A stretch of 64,000 nt of DNA from Tubiluchus corallicola (Eukaryota; Priapulida; Priapulimorpha; Priapulimorphida; Tubiluchidae): contig JAQGDQ010000635.1 of NCBI GenBank assembly GCA_030141605.1, forward strand, positions 58,009-122,008, in the 5' to 3' direction. The notes beneath the pieces are model-generated. The model did not search any database. It was not told where the DNA came from and saw nothing but the letters and a program-made list of their open reading frames with translations. A program made the position numbers and the translations under genes. Each line of letters opens with the position of its first letter. Positions within the stretch are counted from its first letter, which is position 1. Below are positions 55,085 through 64,000 of the stretch, one piece after another.

Positions 55085-56264
55085 TTTACTCATAAATGAA
55101 TTCCAATTACTGAAGCAAAAGTGACATTAATTTTAACGTATCATGCAAACATATTAAAAACCAATTCATCACCGTCATTGCCACCATGTTCCAATATGGT
55201 TACCATCATCAAGTTATTTTTTAGCTTACTGACATGCACAGCAATTTTTAACGAAAAAATGTAGTTTTGCATAGGCTGATGCTTACCGTAACAGCGAGCA
55301 CGTTGTGAGATTTATTTTGCTAGCATGTGCTAGGCTGAAGATATGTCCAATATGCCATTGACCAGAGTAATCTGCTCATTTAATGCGATTTCTTGGAACT
55401 TAGTCCATCTCCCTACATGATCAAAAATAGTACACGAGGAATGTAAACCAACGTAAACCAAGGTCTTCTCATCTGTATGCTAGCGGCAGTCAACGCTGTA
55501 TAACAAGAACATGTAAACCTACATGTATATTGTCAAGCTGCCTACAATTGAATAATCGATAGTGAGAGATTTACATTTTGATTTTCTTTTGCCCTGGAAA
55601 AACTGAATAAATTTGACCTAGAAAAACACTGCCATTCTAACAGTAAGAGATTACAGATTTGTTATTTTCTAGATTTATTATTTTTTGTTAGCGGTTTTTC
55701 TCTTAAATTTTCCCTGTGTTTTCTCTATTATTGCAATGACAAAATGTTGCTTATACAGAAATTTGGCGTCCATTTTGTATTTTGGATTTCAGTTCTTTTG
55801 ACTAATTTTCCAACCTGGCAAGTATCTTTTTGGATTTAGCTTAGTCAAAGTCTACGTACATAACAAAAATATATGAATAGGCAAATTTGAATCATTGTAG
55901 AATATTAGAAGGGTTTTTCTCTTTCTAGTATAAAAACACACAATCCACATCTTAACAATTCAGCATAAGTTTAAGTATTCCAAAATTAACTTGGAAGAGT
56001 CCGTTTTTTTCAAAAGTTTCTAAACGTAAGAAACAATTACAACTTTTGCATTGTGTCTGAATTTGAACGTATTAACAATGGAAAAATACAACTGTTGACG
56101 TTTAGTGTGATACTGGGCAAATACCGTGCTGGTACTTGACAGTGGGAGTGGTACAAGCTAAATGTTTATTAGAAATGACTGCTTGTGAAAGAACCAGTGC
56201 AACACCACATTAAATTAGCAGCAGTATGGAAATGGTAGCTACAATATTGTTAATGTTTACATGA
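55085..56264. other. no recognised feature
   Basis: About 1.2 kb AT-rich. I looked here for the missing NBD2 exons (LSxGQ, Walker B, THR) and saw none in the plus frames. TTACAGATTTGTTATTTTCTAGATTTATTATTTTT near 55650 resembles 58625-58660 in the palindrome arms, so a related repeat is present. Confidence 0.5.
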
Positions 56265-57213
56265 TTCTACTTTGATGGATGTCTCTCCACATTGATTTCT
56301 ACTTCCACTCGCCCTGCTGAAAGTGCATTTGACAACGTAACAGAACTGGCTGCTGAACCAAGGATTCGAGGTGGAGAAAAGGTTATTGAAAGGGAATTTC
56401 CTTACATAGTTCTTCTTGTCTTAGTGGAACGTTGTTGTGGAGGAACCCTCATCGATAACTTGTGGGTGTTGACAGCAGCTCATTGTTTTAACGGTGTTGG
56501 AGAACCTGAGGAACACTTAAAAGTCTATATTGGTCACAACAGTGTATGGGACTCACCAATTGTACGTTGGATCAGGTGGTATGATCAACATTTTCTCTGG
56601 AATCCAAATAGGACAATTTTTGAGAACCGCGATATTGCCTTAGTGCGATTAAACAGGCTTGTTGAATATACTGTCATTATCGGAAGTGATCAAGATATTC
56701 TACCTGCTAAACTACCTGTTTGTGAAAGAGATGATTATGTTAATGAAGCAGTTATTATGGCAGGATGGAGAAGTCTGGGGATTGAAGACACACCATCTGT
56801 TGTACATGATCATTTGCAGATGGCTGAATTAGTAGTGATCGATACTTGTGCTGATTGTGAAGGACTTAGTAAAAATCTTCTTATTTGTTCCTATAGTCCG
56901 GGTCATAGCAATACTGAAGGCGATTCAGGTGGACCTTTGGTACTAAAAATAAACTGGAGAGGTCGTCGGCGTTCTAGCAAGTTTTACCGGTCACAAAGTT
57001 GACGATGTACTTATTCCTGATATGGTTACAGTGAGTATTGCTGTGAAAATTTCTCACTATTTAGATTGGATTGAAGATTCAAAGGATTTCTATGTAGCTA
57101 GAGACAGCATCTTTGACGAATTTGTCCACAACACAGGCCCATTACGTGCCATAACAATGGTAATTTATATAATTGCACTGTTCATACCAATTCATTTTAA
57201 TGTGTTGAAATAA
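56265..57213 (+). pseudogene. frameshifted intronless trypsin-like serine protease
   Basis: An S1 peptidase domain lies in one exon. Numbering from the TTG at 56292: activation-type site RIRGGE (24-29, usual R/IVGG), LTAAHC with His64, NRDIALVRL with Asp114, and GDSGGP with Ser212, so the catalytic triad is present. The residue six before the Ser is a Ser (chymotrypsin position 189), and the Cys usually four before it is a Thr. A shift between about 56953 and 56965 moves the C-terminal part (GVLASF, then HYLDWIE and a hydrophobic tail) to another frame, ending at 57211-57213 with AATAAA adjoining. No ATG start or signal peptide is in frame; the open frame begins at 56265. Lack of introns plus the shift suggests a retrocopy or dead gene. 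Confidence 0.8.
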
Positions 57214-57344
57214 AAAAATAAATAAGAAATTGTAGTTTAAAAATTCAAAAGCCTTTACAGGCTATCACACTTTTATCTTAAAACCTTCCTGCTAAAGTTT
57301 TACACTTTTAAAGGTTCTGTTATTGTGAGTTTTGACGACTAGTT
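57214..57344. other. 3' flank of the protease copy
   Basis: Contains overlapping AATAAA signals directly after the stop (about 57210-57225) and AT-rich sequence up to the outer edge of the palindrome. Confidence 0.5.
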
Positions 57345-57892
57345 GTTAAAAATATAAATTATTAATAAAATTTGTTTGTTTTTTTTATTAACAAAATGCA
57401 CATTTGATATTTCCTTGGGTTCGTTGTCATGGACTGTATCAAAGTCATGTGTCAGACTAGCTCAGACTTTGTTTCCCTAAAACTAAATGTTGTCTAAAGC
57501 CAGTCGACGCTTCGTTTGCTCTTAAGTTTACTGAATTATATAATTATGCGGTTTTGCACTTATACTGAGTATAGTGAGCCAAAACACAACATTTCTGGAT
57601 GCTGTTTAGTTTGTTAAGTTTTGTCACAATGCCTTATGTGCTAATGCACCATTAACACTTGGTTTTGAGATCGTTAAGCAATTTCTTTCCAGAAAGTAGC
57701 ACAATCGATTCATTAATTTTCGTGACAGAAACTTGGCGCTATCCATTAGAAGATAATGAATATATTTTTGCAGCTTTTTTAGACCCTAGCAAAACTTATG
57801 ACAGTCTATCTCTTTCCATGCTGCTTCAAAAAATGCGGTACAACTGGATTTGTTGAACATTCTGCAAACTTAATTGTATGTTATCTTACAAA

Positions 57893-58182
57893 CAGGGCCT
57901 ATTTCAGCGTAAGCGAGGCCCGGGGAAGTGGGGCGTGTGAGGCCCCTCGGGGCGGTGGGGGTGGGGGTATGGTGGGCGAAGCATCAGAAAATTTTTGAAC
58001 TGCTAGAACACCGGAGAAACATTTTCGAAGAGAAAATATGGAGTTATGCAGTTGTTAAAGGAAAGAACAATTGAATGTTCGCATAAAGCAAAAAAACGCT
58101 ACCTCGGCGCGAGGCACCCCTGGAGGGTGAGGCCCCCGGGAAGTGTCCCCACTTACCCCCCCCCCCCCCGAAATAGGCCCTG
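57893..58182. mobile_element. hAT-type MITE 1, left arm
   Basis: Termini CAGGGCCTATTTC and GAAATAGGCCCTG, flanked by CTTACAAA on both sides (57885-57892 and 58183-58190). The 290-bp body is GC-rich with C and G runs and no coding frame. The perfect 8-bp duplication supports hAT. Confidence 0.88.
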
Positions 58183-59245
58183 CTTACAAATAGACAACAA
58201 CTAGTAGGGCTTTAGAACACGTATATTCTAAATGTATATATATATATATATATATATATACAAATCCTTAAATATATATATATAAGGATTTAAAAAGATT
58301 ATTAAATTAAGACGCAATGTTTTAATACAAATGCAATGGTTTGTTGTATGGCAAAGAATGTGCGCCTGGTTTTACAATACAATGCAATCTGTATTGTATG
58401 ACAAGAACATCCCACGTGTGACACTCTTTTGAAGTTTTGTTCGACATACAGGATAGCAAATTACAGGCTATGAAACAAAATCATGTAACCTAGGTGTATA
58501 TTTTCGAACTGTTCACGTCTGAAATAGTCAATAGTAGGGGACCTGCATTTTGGTTTTCTATTGTCCTAGCAAGACTCAATAAAATCAGGCTAGAACACTG
58601 CCATCTAGCGGTAATGGACTTCATTTTTCATTGATATTTTCTGGATTTATTATTTTTCGCTGAACTCGGGTTTTTATCTGAAGGATTTTCTCTCCAGTTT
58701 TCTCTGCGTTTTTTCAACTGTTGCAAAGACACTTAGCGTGTCTCGTCACTGTTCTTATGTTGCTGATGTAATGACGCGATTTGATCACGTTCTCTTGTTT
58801 TTTTATCTAATATCTTTGTCTAATTTGTGCTTTCTTCGGTTTTTTTGTGTATCTACGCTGGATTGTCTACATTAAATATGCCGTAAATGTCCGTAATCAT
58901 TTTAAAGTCATTTTAGGCAAAAAATACGTTCAGCCCTGATCAGCGAGTTTTGTATTCAAGCAATGAAGTCATACGCAGTTTTGTTCTTAATACTGATGTC
59001 AATTTAACTTCAAATATTTTTGCCCATTGGTAATATGCACTTAATAAACCTTTTTTTACATATTTAACTTACTAATTCTCTGTTCTTTGTGTAAGTATTT
59101 TTTTATTTGTTTTGTAGTAATATTTTAATTGTGATTTTTAACTAAGCTTTGTTCATTTCTCTATGGTACTTTTTATGTACTGAAATAAACGTAAAATGAA
59201 TACATAATTAGCTGACAACGGCGTCAGTGTACGCCCAATAACAGT

Positions 59246-59712
59246 CAGGCCCTATTTCAGGGGGAGGGGGGAAGTGGGGATACTTCCCCGGGGCCTCACC
59301 TTACAGGGAGGCTAGCGCCGAGGTAACATTTTTTTTGCTTTATGCGAACATACTGCCGCTTCTCTCCCTCTCTCTCTCTCTCTCTTGCCGCGAGTTAATT
59401 GATAACTTTGTGAAACAAAAGTCAGAAGATGGCTTGTACGGAAGTGAGAGTACGGTATTACATATTGCAAAGATGTTGTTTTTGATTTGACAATTTGACA
59501 AGTATTAAGAACTGGTATTGAGAATAAAGCAGTTTTTCTTTCAATTGTTCTTTCATTTAACAACTGTATAAATCCATATTTTCTCTTTGAAAATGCTTCT
59601 CCGGCGTTCTAGCAGTTCAAAAATTTTTAGGGCGCCAATCATGGTGGCGCCGCCCCCCCCAGAGGGGGCCTCACACGCCCCACTTCCCCGGGCCTCGCTG
59701 AAATAGGCCCTG
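59246..59712. mobile_element. hAT-type MITE 2, left arm
   Basis: Termini CAGGCCCTATTTC and GAAATAGGCCCTG, flanked by ATAACAGT (59238-59245) and GTAACAGT (59713-59720), a duplication with one changed base. It is related to MITE 1 but longer, with a (TC)n stretch and AT-rich centre. Confidence 0.85.
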
Positions 59713-60304
59713 GTAACAGTTATACCGAGAGCTGTCGTACCATTGGTGTATAATCTTGCAAATGAGAGCACATTGTTCTGTGACATCATGACACCATAGG
59801 ACGCTTTGTTGTGGTACGCTTAACCTTTGACCTACAGCAAATGCGCATGCGCACAACGAAATGGGCATGTGGTGATGATCTCTTTCTATTAACATTTGAT
59901 TTTTTGTAAGTAAAACGAATTTATTTTCCACATTAAAGGAAAAGACAAGTAACTTAGCATGTTAGGCTTATTTTAGTGTTATCACCTAAATTTGAAAAAC
60001 GTAGCAATGAAATTTGCAAAAAACTGTCTCTAAAACATAATGTTAATTTGTTATACTCCTGTATAGAAATTTTCAGGAACGGTGATAACCGCTATTTACT
60101 TGAAAATTATGACGTAACTGGTGGACTTCGAGACTTTTCGAAAGTGCATGGTGGTTTTAGTAAACGTGCGCCGATTAAATTAATTCAGACTTCTGCAGCA
60201 AACCTAATATTGATGCATATATATCACAAAATTAGTCCTCTAATGTTTTTCAAACTTATTATTACTCTTGACGGAAATTGACAGTGTGCTGCTTTTCTTC
60301 AGCT

Positions 60305-61067
60305 GATTAACGACGTCACTGGTGGAAGAATGGCGTTCAAAATACCTTGCACCTGTTCGTGATGTGGCTGAGCTTAGTGACTGTCTGTGGTATGTTATAA
60401 AATGCGCCCGAATTTTCTCTGAAACGTGACGCCCCTCAAACTTTACGCCCTAGACGCCATTTTTCGTCTAAAATGAGAGCGCCCAAGCGTAAAGTGATGG
60501 CGACTTTAAACTTATTTTACTAATTACACGAGTCTCTCATCACACTTTTATCACTAAGTCTTTCAAACATTTTAGCAAATATAATGAAATCAGTCTAACT
60601 TTCGAGAAGGCTTGACTTTTCCTTTAAATATTTTGCTCTGTGCGTGGAGAGCAAATTATGAGGCTTTCATACGTGTAGATGATTGCAAGCCTCTTAACTA
60701 AGATTGCCCGTCTTGAATACCAAATCCCCTGTGGAAGGTCACATCGTGATTAAGCCTGTCTTACAACGCCAGTAACACTAGAACATTTCATTATTAAACA
60801 TATCCGATTAGTGTCTAAATAAATGGCTTCTTTTGGCATAGTAGCAGAGGCATTCATAGAGTTGCGTAAAGTAATTACATGCTAAAGGGTTCTGGTCAGA
60901 ATGACGTGTGCAGGAGTTGTCCCTGCAGAGCCAATTACATTGTAAGTGTAATTAACAGTGGCTGGGGATTTTATTGATAAACCTTAATCCTGGGATCCTG
61001 GGAGGTCTATAAAGGTTGAAGCTTTACGATGTATTAGAAGCCACAAACTGCAGTATCGTTGTTACCT
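60305..61067. other. 763-bp palindrome spacer
   Basis: Single-copy within the window. It has no long open frame, and nothing was recognised in it. Short purine-rich stretches and an AAATAAATGGC near 60817 are the only notable points. Confidence 0.5.
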
Positions 61068-61659
61068 AGCTGAAGAAAAGCAGCACACTGTCAATTTCCG
61101 TCAAGAGTAATAATAAGTTTGAAAAACATTAGAGGACTAATTTTGTGATATATATGCATCAATATTAGGTTTGCTGCAGAAGTCTGAATTAATTTAATCG
61201 GCGCACGTTTACTAAAACCACCATGCACTTTCGAAAAGTCTCGAAGTCCACCAGTTACGTCATAATTTTCAAGTAAATAGCGGTTATCACCGTTCCTGAA
61301 AATTTCTATACAGGAGTATAACAAATTAACACTATGTTTTAGAGACAGTTTTTTGCAAATTTCATTGCTATGTTTTTCGAATTTAGGTGATAACACTAAA
61401 ATAAGCCTAATATGCTAAGTTACTTGTATTTTCCTTTAATGTGGAAAATAAATTCGTTTTACTTACAAAAAATCAAATGTTAATAGAAAGAGATCATCAC
61501 CACATGCCCATTTCGTTGTGCGCATGCGCATTTGCTGTAGGTCAAAGGTTAAGCGTACCACAACAAAGCGTCCTATGGTGTCATGATGTCACAGAACAAT
61601 GTGCTCTCATTTGCAAGATTATACGCCAATGGTACGACAGCTCTCGGTATAACTGTTAC

Positions 61660-62105
61660 CAGGGCCTATTTCAGGCTAAGCGAGGCCCGGGAAAGTGGGG
61701 CGTGTGAGGCCCCCTCGGGGGGGGGCACCATGATTGGTTCCCAGAAAATTTTTGAACTGCTAGAACGCCGGAGAAGCATTTTCGAAGAGAAAATATGGAG
61801 TTATACAGTTGTTAAAGGAAAGAACAATTGAAAGAAAAACTGCTTTATTCTCAATACCAGCTCAAATAGTCAAATCAAAAACAACATCTTCTGCAATATG
61901 TAATACCGTACTCTCACTTCCGTACAAGCCATCTTCTGACTTTTGTTTCACAAAGTTATCAATTAACTCGCAGCAAGAGAGAGGGAGAGAGGCGGCAGTA
62001 TGTTCGCATAAAGCAAAAAAAATGTTACCTCGGCGCTAGCCCCCCTGTAAGGTGAGGCCCCGGGGAAGTATCCACACTTCCCCCCTCCCCCTGAAATAAG
62101 GCCTG
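61660..62105. mobile_element. hAT-type MITE 2, right arm
   Basis: Termini CAGGGCCTATTTC and GAAATAAGGCCTG, flanked by a perfect ACTGTTAC duplication (61652-61659 and 62106-62113). Mirror of 59246-59712. Confidence 0.87.
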
Positions 62106-63155
62106 ACTGTTACTGAGCGCACACTGACGCCGTTGTCAGCTAATTATGTATTCATTTTACGTTTATTTCAGTACATAAAAAGTACCATAGAGAAATGAAC
62201 AAAGCTTAGTTAAAAATCACAATTAAAATATTACTACAAAACAAATAAAAAATACTTACACAAAGAACAGAGAATTAGTAAGTTAAATATGTAAAAAAAG
62301 GTTTATTAAGTGCATATTACCAATGGGCAAAAATATTTGAAGTTAAATTGACATCAGTATTAAGAACAAAACTGTGTATGACTTCATTGCTTGAATACAA
62401 AACTCGCTGATCAGGGCTGAAAGTATTTTTTGCGTAAAATGACTTTAAAATGATTACGGACATTTACGGCATATTTAATGTAGACAATCCAGCGTAGATA
62501 CACAAAAAACCGAAGAAAGCACAAATTAGACAAAGATATTAGATAAAAAACAAGAGAACGTGATCAAATCGTGTCATTACATCAGCAACATAAGAACAGT
62601 GACGAGACACGCTAAGTGTCTTTGCAACAGTTGAAAAAACGCAGAGAAAACTGGAGAGAAAATCCTTCAGGTAAAAACCCGAGTTCAGCGAAAAATAATA
62701 AATCCAGAAAATATCAATGAAAAATGAAGTCCATTACCGCTAGATGGCAGTGTTCTAGCCTGATTTTATTGAGTCTTGCTAGGACAATAGAAAACCAAAA
62801 TGCAGGTCCCCTACTATTGACTATTTCAGACGTGAACAGTTCGAAAATATACACCTAGGTTACATGATTTTGTTTCATAGCCTGTAATTTGCTATCCTGT
62901 ATGTCGAACAAAACTTCAAAAGAGTGTCACACGTGGGATGTTCTTGTCATACAATACAGATTGCATTGTATTGTAAAACTAGGCGCACATTCTTTGCCAT
63001 ACAACAAACCATTGCATTTGTATTAAAACATTGCGTCTTAATTTAATAATCTTTTTAAATCCTTATATATATATATTTAAGGATTTGTATATATATATAT
63101 ATACATTTAGAATATACGTGTTCTAAAGCCCTACTAGTTGTTGTCTATTTGTAAG

Positions 63156-63446
63156 CAGGGCCTATTTCGGGGGGGGGGGGGGGTAAGTGGGGACACTTCC
63201 CGGGGGCCTCACCCTCCAGGGGTGCCTCGCGCCGAGGTAGCGTTTTTTTGCTTTATGCGAACATTCAATTGTTCTTTCCTTTAACAACTGCATAACTCCA
63301 TATTTTCTCTTCGAAAATGTTTCTCCGGTGTTCTAGCAGTTCAAAAATTTTCTGATGCTTCGCCCACCATACCCCCACCCCCACCGCCCCGAGGGGCCTC
63401 ACACGCCCCACTTCCCCGGGCCTCGCTTACGCTGAAATAGGCCCTG
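63156..63446. mobile_element. hAT-type MITE 1, right arm
   Basis: Termini CAGGGCCTATTTC and GAAATAGGCCCTG, flanked by a perfect TTTGTAAG duplication (63148-63155 and 63447-63454). Mirror of 57893-58182. Confidence 0.88.
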
Positions 63447-64000
63447 TTTGTAAGATAACATACAATTAAGTTTGCAGAATGTTCAACAAATCCAGTTGTA
63501 CCGCATTTTTTGAAGCAGCATGGAAAGAGATAGACTGTCATAAGTTTTGCTAGGGTCTAAAAAAGCTGCAAAAATATATTCATTATCTTCTAATGGATAG
63601 CGCCAAGTTTCTGTCACGAAAATTAATGAATCGATTGTGCTACTTTCTGGAAAGAAATTGCTTAACGATCTCAAAACCAAGTGTTAATGGTGCATTAGCA
63701 CATAAGGCATTGTGACAAAACTTAACAAACTAAACAGCATCCAGAAATGTTGTGTTTTGGCTCACTATACTCAGTATAAGTGCAAAACCGCATAATTATA
63801 TAATTCAGTAAACTTAAGAGCAAACGAAGCGTCGACTGGCTTTAGACAACATTTAGTTTTAGGGAAACAAAGTCTGAGCTAGTCTGACACATGACTTTGA
63901 TACAGTCCATGACAACGAACCCAAGGAAATATCAAATGTGCATTTTGTTAATAAAAAAAACAAACAAATTTTATTAATAATTTATATTTTAACTATGCTA

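Larger units (their letters stand above)
57345..60304 (+). repeat. left arm of a 6.65-kb palindrome
   Basis: Matched in reverse complement by 61068-63994 over nearly its whole length, with coordinate sums of 121339 to 121372 (small indels, few base changes). It carries two hAT MITEs, a (TA)n hairpin near 58235-58285 and a 101-codon frame at 59976-60281 (non-ATG start) that is conserved in both arms but unrecognised. The outer edge is near TTGTTAAAAATATAAATT. Confidence 0.92.
61068..63994 (-). repeat. right arm of the 6.65-kb palindrome
   Basis: Reverse complement of the left arm, starting AGCTGAAGAAAAGCAGCACA. It diverges from the left flank only in the last ten or so bases of the window, so its outer edge is probably just reached. 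Both MITEs are at mirrored positions. Minor differences include G-run lengths, a 20-bp gap in MITE 2 and single base changes. Confidence 0.92.

Noticed and set aside
57659-57856. Short open frame conserved in both palindrome arms
   Set aside because: It has no ATG start, and its mirrored presence at 63483-63680 follows simply from the recent inverted duplication.

Overview
This is nuclear DNA from an animal, most likely an invertebrate (possibly marine). It is AT-rich. Its genes are split by GT..AG introns, and it is crowded with short inverted-repeat transposons, LINE tails, a 5S-derived repeat, telomere-like arrays and many minisatellites. The two recognisable ancestral genes, an ABCC10/MRP7-type ABC transporter and a NOL8-type RNA-binding protein, are animal genes. 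I cannot name the species.

Layout. 1-10.8 kb: no intact gene. It holds a broken glycosyltransferase-like gene on the minus strand (about 1.59-2.24 kb), LINE 3' tails, a MITE family, a GAAAATTG-type array, a 1.05 kb degenerate telomere-like array and a clean hAT element with an 8-bp target duplication. 10.85-17.53 kb: two roughly 2.07 kb inverted arms made of the same nested transposons, around a 2.5 kb spacer. 17.4-18.8 kb: a NOL8-like gene on the minus strand whose 3' end runs into the right arm. 18.8-21.35 kb: the region between two divergent genes, with an NRF1-like site and an E-box. 21.35-52.59 kb: eighteen exons of an ABCC10 orthologue on the plus strand. 52.6-56.2 kb: a 60-bp minisatellite and unassigned sequence. 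56.26-57.21 kb: a frameshifted, intronless trypsin-like protease copy. 57.34-64 kb: a 6.65 kb palindrome whose arms each carry two hAT-type MITEs with 8-bp target duplications.

The transporter. The 18 exons have matching phases and join to exactly 1457 codons: TMD0, TMD1, NBD1, TMD2 and the first part of NBD2. Roughly the last 150 residues (NBD2 signature, Walker B and H-loop) are not in the window. They must lie beyond an intron of more than 11.4 kb, or be lost.

The most unusual observation is that tandem arrays sit on the splice junctions of this one gene. The exon 5 acceptor lies inside a 75-bp repeat of ten copies. The exon 12 donor lies inside an 18-bp repeat of twenty copies, eighteen of which keep a GTAAGT/GTGAGT donor. 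Both periods are multiples of three and both arrays stay open in the transporter's own frame. Other arrays stop within about 25-115 bp of the junctions of exons 2, 8, 13 and 17.
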